From NCBI GenBank assembly GCA_003833135.1, contig QZLH01000289.1, forward strand, positions 1 to 12,902: 12,902 nucleotides of DNA, given 5' to 3'. Below are positions 1 to 7,454 of this stretch, in pieces; the stretch's first letter is position 1, and the number at the start of each line of letters is the position of its first letter. The DNA is from Oehlia diaphana (lineage: Eukaryota; Glomeromycota; Glomeromycetes; Glomerales; Glomeraceae). Both the position numbers and the translations under genes were made by a program. The notes below the pieces were generated by a model. The model ran no database searches, was not told the origin of the DNA, and saw only the letters and a program-made list of their open reading frames with translations.

Positions 1-49
<49 letters not shown>
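1..49. repeat. Poly-T tract (poly-A on the minus strand), 49 nt
   Basis: The window opens with 49 consecutive T followed by AGATATATATATT. On the minus strand this is a long A run starting 11 nt after the stop codon of the F-box gene. It may be a genomic homopolymer in the 3' untranslated region, and because it touches the window edge its true length is unknown. It is not evidence of a retrocopy, because the adjoining gene keeps an intron. Confidence 0.9.
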
Positions 50-52
<3 letters not shown>

Positions 53-60
53 TATATATA

Positions 61-1543
61 TTATTCTTCAATTTGAAAATTTCTTTTAAATTGTTTTGAA
101 ATAATAGGTAAATTACTATTATTAAGAATTTTACTACTAATATTCTTATCTAAACTATTACTTCTACTCTTCTTGCCATTATCACTTTCATCACTATTAT
201 AACCATTATTACACATTTTAATATTAATTTTTCTTGCCCATTCTCTTAACGTAAAACATTCAGTATTTATAACAACGACATGACATAAATTTTCCCAATC
301 ATTATTAAGTAATGGTTCACAAATTTTTTTCTTTAAATTAAAACAATTTCTAAATTTCACCACTTCCAATTGTTTAAAATGAGTCAATTCGATTAATGAA
401 GTACAATCATTAAAATCAACCCAATAAAAATCCAAGGAACGCAATGTTTCACGTTGAGTAAATAATGCGGAAATTAGTAATGATGTATTTGAGGAAAACA
501 TTATTTGAAAAGATTGAAGATTCCGTTGAGAAGAGATAAGAGTACAAATATTTTTAATATCTGAAATATCCGTTGGAGGAGGAGAATGAGTATAACAAGA
601 TTTTCGATGAAGGTCCATCATTACACCGAGATTTGTCTAGAATTTTTTAAAGATGGTTAAAAATAAAATAAAATTTTATAATAAACATTATATGAATATT
701 AATATATATATATATATATATACATACCAAATTTCTGCATTGTTTAGAGAGTAAAGGAAGAAAATTATTCATTGGACAATCAACAGTTAAATAAATGCTA
801 TCTAAATTGGTACATAATCCACTTTTTAAACCACCACTACTAGTAATACCTAAACTATTACTCATTAATAAATACATACAACTTAATTCTTTTTTATCCC
901 ATACTAAATTAGTAGAACAAATATGTAATTTTTCTAATTGTTTACTCTCTCTAAAAAACAAATTTAACAAAACTCTTACGATAATCTCAAATTGAGTAGA
1001 AGTAGTAGTAGTAGAAAGAATATTATAATTATCAGAATTAGATTTAATATTTCTTGTAATGATCCAAGAATGAATTATAGATAAAAATCCTCTATAATAA
1101 AGATTTTTTAAATATTTAGGATAATTATAATAAGGGGTAATAGTATTGTTATTATTATATTTATAATTAGAATTAATAATACCATGTTCAAATAACATAT
1201 CTAATTCTGATTTATTTAAACATAATAATAAAGTATCAATAATTTTATTGATATCTTTTATTTCTTTAAAATAATAAAATGGATTTGAGTATAATAATTT
1301 CATTATAGATAAACTCCAATCCTTACTTACGAGTAAACATGAATGAAGCGTTAAAATATATTCTTTTCCTTTACTGTTAAAATTATTAAAGATTTTTTCA
1401 AATACTTCAATTGGTAATTCATTTGAAGAAGTAGAAGAAAAAACTTGAGTAGACGGAAGATAAGATTTTTCGAAAGTACGTTTGTTAAGTTTTGAAAAAG
1501 TTTCATGAAGAGAATTTGTTGGAGACGAACAAGAAGGTGACAT
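61..1543 (-). CDS. F-box protein with C-terminal LRR-like region (two exons)
   Basis: Predicted substrate-recognition adaptor of an SCF ubiquitin ligase. Spliced model on the minus strand: exon 1 1543..728, exon 2 636..61 with TAA at 63..61, giving 463 residues. The F-box lies at about residues 43-90: a start like LPIEVFEKIF, then LHSCLLVSKDW, then a region ending NPFYYF. The C-terminal half carries degenerate leucine-rich spacing, such as LPLLSKQCRNL, RNLQSFQI, LRSLDF and LEVVKFRNC, as is usual in the large F-box family of arbuscular mycorrhizal fungi. The start at 1543 is the first in-frame ATG; the frame is open further upstream but only with a TTG at 1561. The intron joins two frames in phase 0 and restores the continuous LRR-like text. 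The C-terminal tail is rich in N, S and K. Target unknown. Confidence 0.8.
637..727 (-). other. Intron of the F-box gene (91 nt, phase 0)
   Basis: Minus-strand donor GTATGT follows codon TTG, and the acceptor TTCTAG precedes ACAAATCTC. Both flanking exons stay in frame and the LRR-like pattern continues across the join. Without splicing, exon 1 would run into a translated (TA)n stretch and exon 2 would lack a matching start. Confidence 0.8.
702..722. repeat. (AT)n microsatellite in the F-box intron
   Basis: An uninterrupted 21-nt alternating AT run lies just downstream of the intron donor on the minus strand. It probably varies in length between isolates. Confidence 0.9.
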
Positions 1544-2242
1544 CGTTACGATATGAATCAATAAATAAATTTTTTAACGAAATTGATAAAATTTTTTTTC
1601 AGATTTAAGGAAAAGAATAAAAATACGAAACGTAACGAGGAAAAAAAAAAAAAGGTCATAAAAATACACGACTTTTTATTCATAAAGTGGAATCAGAAGA
1701 AACATGGAAACAAAAGGAATTTCATTCATTATTTATTTTGTTTTACAAATTTTTTGGCTCACCTGATCAAAATGAAATGTAAGTTATGTCATCGAAAAAT
1801 TATATATCAACAATCATTGTTTAACATTTTTCCCCCAAAGTCTAAACAAAAAAAAAAAAATAATAATAATAATACTTTGCCCAATAAAGTTTAAATCAAA
1901 GAATAAATAATGAAGTGCATTAATCATCGAAAAAAGAAATCAATCAACTTGACTATTGTTCAATGATCACATATTCAGTAAAATTTACCTTATTTCGGGA
2001 CTAAAATAACTGTAAACAAAAAAGTACTGCAATGCAGAGAAAAAACAAAGTTATCTTTTGATTTTTGATTGCTTGGTTAAAAAAATGTGAGAAGAATTTT
2101 TTTTCCTATTGTTTTATCGGAAATATTTATGTAATTTTTTTTTATGTAAGTTTATTTTAAGACTTATTTATTCACAATGGCGTATGTAATGGCGCAGTAC
2201 AGAACTAAAGTAAATTACAAAATAAAAGTGTCATGTTTTAAT

Positions 2243-2270
2243 GTAAATGCATATACATTTATGCATGTAC
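2243..2270. repeat. Short inverted repeat (11-bp arms, 1 mismatch)
   Basis: GTAAATGCATA (2243-2253) faces TATGCATGTAC (2260-2270) across a 6-nt spacer; 10 of 11 positions pair. It could be a small hairpin or a dyad protein-binding site. No function can be assigned. Confidence 0.6.
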
Positions 2271-2369
2271 TAATGCACCCATACTCCAATGTGACTTCAT
2301 TTTTTTTTATTATCTATTCTATTACAGCATTGTTTTTATTTTTCATTTTTTTAATGTTTGTAATCTTTC

Positions 2370-2423
2370 TACCCCACAAAAAAACAATCAATTTCGATTG
2401 TAAAAAAAATTTTTTTTGGGGTA
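2370..2423. repeat. Imperfect inverted repeat or hairpin
   Basis: TACCCCACAAAAAAACAATC (2370-2389) and a right arm beginning GATTGT and ending in TTTTGGGGTA can pair, leaving a 6-nt loop (AATTTC) and an unpaired A-rich bulge in the right arm. Just downstream, CCATAA and TTATGG form another small dyad. Together these may mark the end of a small non-autonomous element, but I found no partner end. Confidence 0.45.
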
Positions 2424-2596
2424 AATCCTTTGGTGTTACTGCATTTGGGGATCCATAATTTTTATGGGGAATTCTTTCTTTAGAGGTCAATTATTTAATT
2501 ATTGGCCGAATTTTTTTATACTGGTTAAATTTTAATTTTTTTTTCTTTTCTCACGGAAAAAAAAAAATTAATCTTACCTAATTAAGATGTCATCAA

Positions 2597-2612
2597 ATAT
2601 ATATATATATAT
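2597..2612. repeat. (AT)8 microsatellite
   Basis: Sixteen alternating A and T, followed by a T run and GCGCGGG. Confidence 0.85.
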
Positions 2613-3198
2613 TTTTTTTGCGCGGGTAAATAAAATCAGTGATCTTTTCACGGACTGCGCCGAAAGTGCATCAAAAAAATACTGGAAAATGATGATTTCT
2701 TGAAAGATGGATGAAATAGATTAAATAAATAAATATAAAGATAATCTAAATTTTAAAGTTTGATAATTATTTCTTTTTGTTAACTTTGGCGTTACGAAAC
2801 ATTGTATTCTGAAAGATTTAGAAAGTAAAGAATCATCAAAGAATACAAAGATTGACTTTTAAAAAAAAAAATGCCAACAATTCTTAACAGGAAGGTTGGT
2901 TAATAATGTACAATAACTAGGTTTATGAAACATGTATGTACTATATTCTGTCACCTTGCTTATTACTTTGACAAACAATTTTTTTATTATAATTGTTAAA
3001 TTTATAAAGTTTAACTGTACCATGCACAGAATGTGGTACAAATTTTGACGCCATTTCAATCGCGACGCCATATTTAGAATAAACCCTTCTTTAACAATTC
3101 CCAGGCAATCATCATTATTGCTTCATTCATAATAAAATTCCCCATTACAATCTAGTTTTAAATTATTGTGCCCCCACGACTCGTTTAGAATTTATATT

Positions 3199-3221
3199 AA
3201 AAAAAAAAAAAAATTTTTTTT
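3199..3221. repeat. A15-T8 homopolymer block
   Basis: Fifteen A directly followed by eight T, then AACCGGATAA. Such blocks typically exclude nucleosomes in fungal intergenic DNA; that role is inference. Confidence 0.85.
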
Positions 3222-3298
3222 AACCGGATAATTTGCATCAAAGGAAATCTGGGGTATGTTGACTAATAACTTTGTTTACATAAGATAGTTAATCTTTA

Positions 3299-3365
3299 AA
3301 TCCAGCCAAAGTTAATCGGGCCGGAATTGAGTTTTATGTTTATTAAATCCGGTCAAAATTTTTAA
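3299..3365. repeat. Degenerate repeat around CC(A/G)G(C/T)CAAA
   Basis: AAATCCAGCCAAAGTTAAT and AAATCCGGTCAAAATTTTTAAT are two related copies, separated by sequence containing GGGCCGGAATT. Similar text, ACTGGTTAAATTTTAAT, is found near 2520, and AACCGGATAA at 3222. This suggests remnants of a repeat family with a CCGGYCAAA core. Copy number cannot be judged from one window. Confidence 0.4.
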
Positions 3366-3732
3366 TGCAAGAAGAACTATCGTAAGTCTGTTTTAAATTT
3401 ACGTTATATTTTAATTGCGCCGAGAAAATTCCATTTTACAAAAATAAATAGATATACAGCGTTGAAATTCATCGAAACTTTTGAAATTGATTATTTTGAT
3501 TATTTTTCAAATCAAGATATCTCGTATCTAATCACATCAATCACATCAGTTAAACACATAGAAAAGCAGTCTTTTGTCTTCGTTTTTCCTGATTTCAATC
3601 TTCCCACGCAGCATCTTTTTTTTCATCATGCTATAAATTATTCTAATTTGTAGAATAATAGTCCCTGATATAAATAATTAGAGCAATGTGACTTATTTAA
3701 ACAAGATTTTATCGAAATTTCGGCTGATCAAT

Positions 3733-3764
3733 TGATACCGTGATAATCATTTTGATAACGATAA
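3733..3764 (+). promoter_or_regulatory. Cluster of GATA motifs upstream of the kinase gene
   Basis: Four GATA cores occur within about 30 bp (TTGATACC, TGATAATC, TGATAACG, CGATAATG), 137 to 168 bp before the kinase ATG. Fungal GATA factors bind HGATAR. The DNA is AT-rich, so chance clustering is possible. Confidence 0.3.
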
Positions 3765-3823
3765 TGTCATAAAGCAAATATCCTTAAATGGTTATTAATT
3801 AATCTTGATTTGGTCTTATGTGC

Positions 3824-3841
3824 ACCTTTAGGACCTTTAGG
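3824..3841 (+). repeat. 9-bp tandem duplication (ACCTTTAGG x2)
   Basis: Two perfect adjacent copies lie 60 bp before the kinase start codon. They could be duplicated regulatory sites or a replication slip. Confidence 0.6.
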
Positions 3842-3900
3842 ATATAATTTAAAAATCCGCAATATAATATTTTTTTTTTATACTTATAATTATCGTAATA

Positions 3901-6828
3901 ATGCCATCACCGTGTAAAAGATGTGGTGAAAAATACATATACACACATAATGCAAACAATGAATGGTGTAAACCATGTCAAATAAATGATTTAAAAAATA
4001 AATTTTTAAGTTGGAGCGATAATGAAAAAATTGATGATTTTATTCAAGAAATGCAAAATAAAATTGTTGATTATCATGATATAATATTCGAATGGATACC
4101 TTTTAATCAATTTAGAGATATTAAAGAAATAATTAAAAATGATTTTATTTCATTTTATTCAGCAATATGGGAAGATGGTCCATTGAATTATGATAATAAT
4201 GGATATGAGAGGAAACGAAATAAAAAAGTCTTTTTAAAGTGTTTATATAATTCACTATATATTATTAATGAATTTTTAAATGAGGTATGAAAATTTTTTC
4301 CTTAATAAATTTTCATTTCTAATCAGTTCTAAAAAAAATATATAATAATTTTTTTTCTTGTATTGTTTTTAATAGGTTAAAACATATTCAATTAAAAAAC
4401 AAAGTGATATTCCTAAAATATTTGGAATATCTCAAGATCTAGATACTAAAGAATATATTATGGTTCTTGATGATGAATATTGTGAAAAATGTGACGAATT
4501 TTTAGGTGAATATAGGTGGTGTAATTCATGTCAGATAAATTATTTAGAAAAAATTTTTACTAATTTGAGTGGGAACGAAGTAATTGATGATTTTGTTCAT
4601 GGGATGCGATTAAAAATGGAAAGTTCTTATGAATCAGTATTTGAATGGATACCATACGATCAGTTTGATGATATTAAAGAAATAAGTAAAGATAATTTTA
4701 ATACAATATATTTGGCAAAATGGAGGGACGGCCAATTATATTACCATGATAAATGGTTTAGAAAGCCGGATAGCAAAATCATTTTAAAATATTTGCATAA
4801 TTCACGAAATTATACTACCGAATTTTTAAATAATGAGGTATGAAATTTTTTAACAAATTTAATTTAAATACCATAATTCTTTGGTTTATAAAAATTTTTT
4901 TCAATAGGTTAAAGATTATTCATTAGATAAACTTGATGGAGTTCTTGGAATATCTCAGAATCCTAGTACAAATGATTATATTATAGTTTTTCAAAATTAT
5001 CATTGTGAAAAATGTGGAAAACGATATACTAATAGGCAGGATATGAACTTTAAATGGTGCACATCATGTCAAATAAATTATCTGGAAAAAAATTTTACAA
5101 ACTGGTCAAGTGGAAATGAAGAAATTGATGGTTTAATTCAAAAAATGCAATTAAAAATCGATAGTATGTTTGATAAAGTATTTGAATGGATCCCGTATAA
5201 TCAGTTTAGTAATATTGATGAAGTAGAAGAAGGTGAATTTTCAGCAATATGGAAAGATGGTCCATTAATATTTGATTATGATAAAAAGGAATGGATAAGA
5301 AAATCTGATAAAAAAGTCGGTTTAAAATATTTATATGATTCACAAAGTAATATTGGTGAATTTCTAAATGAGGTACGAAAATTTAATTAAATACTTATCT
5401 TTAATTAGAATAATAAATGATAATTTGTTTTTATTAACAACAGGCTAAAGCATATTTAGAAGATGAATTGGAAGATATTGAAATACATGGAATATCTCAG
5501 GATCCAAATACAAATGATTATATTATTGTTCTTTGGCAAAATGATTCTTATGAATCTTGCGAAAAATGCGGTGAAGAATATTTAAATGAATTTAATGAAG
5601 ATAATAAATGGTGTAGAAAATGTCAAATGGATGAAATAAATAATAATTTTTTGGATTGGAGCGGTGATGAAAGAATTGATAATTTCATTCAAGAATTACA
5701 ATTTAAAATTGATGATCCAATTAATAATATAATATTTGAATGGATACCATATAACCAGTTTAGTAATATTAAATTAATAGGTGAAGGCGGTTTTGCCGTA
5801 GTATATTCAGCAATATGGAGAGATGGTTTATTGGAATATAGTAATAATAAATGGACAAGAACATCTAATATGAAAGTTGCTTTAAAATATTTACATAATT
5901 CACAAAACCTTAGTGATGGATTTTTAAATGAGGTATAAAATTCATTTTATGAGTTTATTTTTTGTATTTTTTTTTTTTTGTTTAAAAACATTTTTTATAA
6001 TTTCGATAGATCAAAGCGTATTCAAACAATCTTGAATTCAAGGTTCTCAAAATATATGGATTATCTCAAGATCCAAATACAAAAAATTATGTTATGGTTC
6101 TTGAATATGCAGAAGGCGGAAATTTTTATGATTGGATGACTGTGAATTATAATTATTTTGATTGGGCTTACAAAATATTTGTATTATATGACATTATTTC
6201 AGGTCTTTTAAGAATTCATGAAAAAGATATGGTACATCGTGATTTTCATCCAGGAAACATTTTATTTACTAAACTTATTATAGATGAAAAATATAATACA
6301 ATATATATTGCAGATATGGGATTATGTGGTCAGGTTGATGATTTGGATGAAACAAAAATTTATGGAGTTATGCCTTATGTAGCTCCTGAAGTGTTAAGAG
6401 GAGAACCTTATACTACATCTGCAGATATTTATAGCTTTGGTATGATTATGTATTTTACTGCAACTGGAAGACAACCTTTTTCCAAACGAGAACATGATTT
6501 TAATCTAATGCTAGAGATATGTAAAGAAAATATTCGACCTGAAATAAATGAGCAAGAGGCACCCCGATTTTATATTGATTTAATGAAAAGATGTTGGAGT
6601 TCAGATCCAGACAATAGACCAGATGTTAGTGAATTAGAAAGCTTGTTTTTTGATTTTCTAGATGATCCAGGAATTGAAGAGCAACTCAAAGAAGCAGATG
6701 AATATAGAAAAGCGTTAATTGAAAATAACCAATCAACACATAGTAGTACTTATTCAAAAGCCATTTGTATATCCCGAATACTTGATACTAGTGAATTGGA
6801 AGGCCAATTAGATGGGATGATTATATAA
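3901..6828 (+). CDS. TKL-type protein kinase with four tandem zinc-ribbon/N-lobe modules (five exons)
   Basis: Predicted cytoplasmic Ser/Thr or dual-specificity kinase. Exons 3901..4284, 4376..4837, 4908..5372, 5444..5932 and 6010..6828 give 872 residues. The full catalytic domain is at the C-terminus: glycine loop GEGGFAVV (550-557), VALK lysine K585, alpha-C glutamate E600, HRD (676-678) with N683, DMG in place of DFG (702-704), APE (725-727), then DIYSFGMIMYF and a CW..DP..RP segment. Upstream are three more copies of the unit, each with CxxC...WCxxC (C5/C8/C23/C26; C164/C167/C177/C180; C315/C318/C333/C336; the fourth is C476/C479/C494/C497), an EWIPY/F linker and an N-lobe. Lysines K113, K266 and K422 and the terminal glutamates persist, but the first three glycine loops are destroyed. 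The single-module form (one ribbon plus one kinase) is what I recall for Rhizophagus kinases. The start at 3901 is the first in-frame ATG of module 1. A pseudogene is possible, but frame, splice sites and cysteines are all kept. Confidence 0.82.
4285..4375 (+). other. Kinase intron 1 (91 nt, phase 0)
   Basis: Donor GAG|GTATGA, acceptor TTTTTAATAG|GTTAAA. Reading through would stop immediately (GTA TGA). The downstream exon is open from the acceptor and encodes VKTYS..., the expected continuation of a kinase N-lobe. Confidence 0.85.
4838..4907 (+). other. Kinase intron 2 (70 nt, phase 0)
   Basis: Donor GAG|GTATGA, acceptor TTCAATAG|GTTAAAG. Same position, phase and flanking codons as intron 1. 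Confidence 0.85.
5373..5443 (+). other. Kinase intron 3 (71 nt, phase 0)
   Basis: Donor GAG|GTACGA, acceptor AACAACAG|GCTAAAGC. Same placement relative to the module as introns 1 and 2. Confidence 0.85.
5933..6009 (+). other. Kinase intron 4 (77 nt, phase 0)
   Basis: Donor GAG|GTATAA, a T-rich tract, acceptor TTTCGATAG|ATCAAAGC. It splits the kinase just after the alpha-C glutamate and joins the intact N-lobe to the C-lobe exon. It is probably the ancestral intron from which introns 1-3 were copied. Confidence 0.85.
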
Positions 6829-7451
6829 AGATATTTCACAAGAATTATTGTACAAATTAAATTTATTTTATTATTATTTAATGTAATTTAGTCTTTTGAG
6901 TATTATTAAAGTTCAATTAATCGAATTTTACTTGATTACTGTAGCTAAGTAATCATTGGTTAATTTATCTGATTTTGTCCAAGTGAAAAATGCACTGAGC
7001 ACAATCATATGTTATAAAGGGCTGAGGACTTCGCAATTTCCGATTTCATGTACCTTCAAAGCTTTCTTGGCATCATATAATCAGTTAGTGCACTTGAGGC
7101 TATAATTCGAAACAACCTGGGAGAATTGTTTAATAACATTCCTCTAGATATTCATATCGCGTTACATGTTACAAAAAATCATTCCTCCTATACGGGATAT
7201 GGAAGTGGTCTACAATTAAAATATTCGGAGATTAAGGCTGCGATTGCATACGTCTTTCAGGATGTTCGCAAAATTTATGTACTCCCGGGTTTTTACTTTT
7301 TATCGAGGAAGCGAGTCACGTGTAATTACGTAATGCTTGTGCGACATAAAAACCTATATTAACGCTTGCTTTCCCACCAGAAATAAAATTTTATCTTATT
7401 TCGGATCATAACGCTATTTTTTTATCCAAGCCAAATCTCTATAAAAGCGTT
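6829..7451. other. Intergenic region between the kinase and CRN genes, with a possible broken reading frame
   Basis: The first 200 bp are ordinary AT-rich downstream sequence. From about 7020 to 7370 base composition is less AT-rich. A plus-strand frame beginning at ATG 7048 is interrupted by TAA at 7078 and then open to 7362, with balanced, protein-like text (residues such as LGELFNNIPLDIHIALHV). I recognise no family. It may be a decayed gene fragment, transposon debris or simply CRN promoter DNA. Confidence 0.35.
7317..7333 (+). promoter_or_regulatory. CACGTG and TTACGTAA motifs upstream of the CRN gene
   Basis: A perfect E-box CACGTG (7317-7322) is followed 3 bp later by the 8-bp palindrome TTACGTAA (7326-7333), 119 to 135 bp before the CRN start. 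CACGTG is bound by bHLH factors and TTACGTAA by fungal Yap1-like bZIP factors. Occupancy here is inference. A CCTATATTAA box lies near 7352. Confidence 0.35.
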
Positions 7452-7454
7452 ATG
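7407..7454. repeat. 9-bp perfect inverted repeat overlapping the CRN start codon
   Basis: CATAACGCT (7407-7415) and AGCGTTATG (7446-7454) are exact reverse complements, and the right arm contains the ATG start. Three more T-A pairs can form past one bulged base. In the transcript this could hide the AUG in a stem, or it could be a DNA dyad. A TATAAAA sequence (7440-7446) sits in the loop side and is too near the ATG to be its TATA box. Confidence 0.5.

Larger units (their letters stand above)
1544..3900. other. Intergenic region of 2.36 kb with no convincing gene
   Basis: This stretch separates the divergent F-box and kinase genes and should hold both promoters. Several frames are open for 60 to 100 codons, but two of the three plus-strand ones start only at TTG. 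Their translations are lysine- or phenylalanine-rich low-complexity text from A/T runs. The two ATG-started ones, plus 2177-2458 and minus 2859-3071, resemble no family I recognise. No tRNA or rRNA signature was seen. It contains hairpins, A/T runs, a degenerate repeat and a GATA cluster, listed separately. It may be old transposon debris, but I cannot name an element. Confidence 0.6.
3901..6096 (+). repeat. Four-fold tandem duplication of a ~0.55-kb exon-intron unit
   Basis: The exon starts at 4376, 4908, 5444 and 6010 are spaced 532, 536 and 566 bp apart. Each period holds the end of one N-lobe (VKxYS...GISQDPNTxDYIxVL), a new zinc ribbon, the EWIPY linker, a new glycine-loop and lysine segment ending FLNE, and an intron. 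The first unit lacks the leading VKxYS segment because it is the gene start, and the last runs on into the C-lobe. The copies have clearly diverged, so the duplication is not a recent assembly artefact. Confidence 0.85.

Noticed and set aside
795..995. Plus-strand 66-codon frame
   Set aside because: Lies antisense inside exon 1 of the F-box gene, which has domain support; no recognisable text of its own.
1583..1894. Plus-strand 103-codon lysine- and asparagine-rich frame
   Set aside because: Starts only at TTG, and its composition is explained by A runs in the F-box upstream region.
2177..2458. Plus-strand 93-codon ATG frame with a hydrophobic middle
   Set aside because: The hydrophobic part is encoded by T runs and contains the 2370-2423 hairpin; no family, intron or neighbour supports it, though a small membrane protein cannot be fully excluded.
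2859..3071. Minus-strand 70-codon ATG frame
   Set aside because: No recognisable motif; ends in phenylalanines from a poly-A/T run. Not enough to call a gene.
3462..3653. Plus-strand 63-codon frame before the kinase
   Set aside because: Begins at TTG; probably kinase promoter or 5' untranslated sequence.
3901..5938. Four separate small genes instead of kinase exons 1-4
   Set aside because: The supposed genes would be separated by only 70-91 nt, each ends one or two codons after a GT donor, and splice joins restore continuous kinase N-lobe text in the same phase every time.
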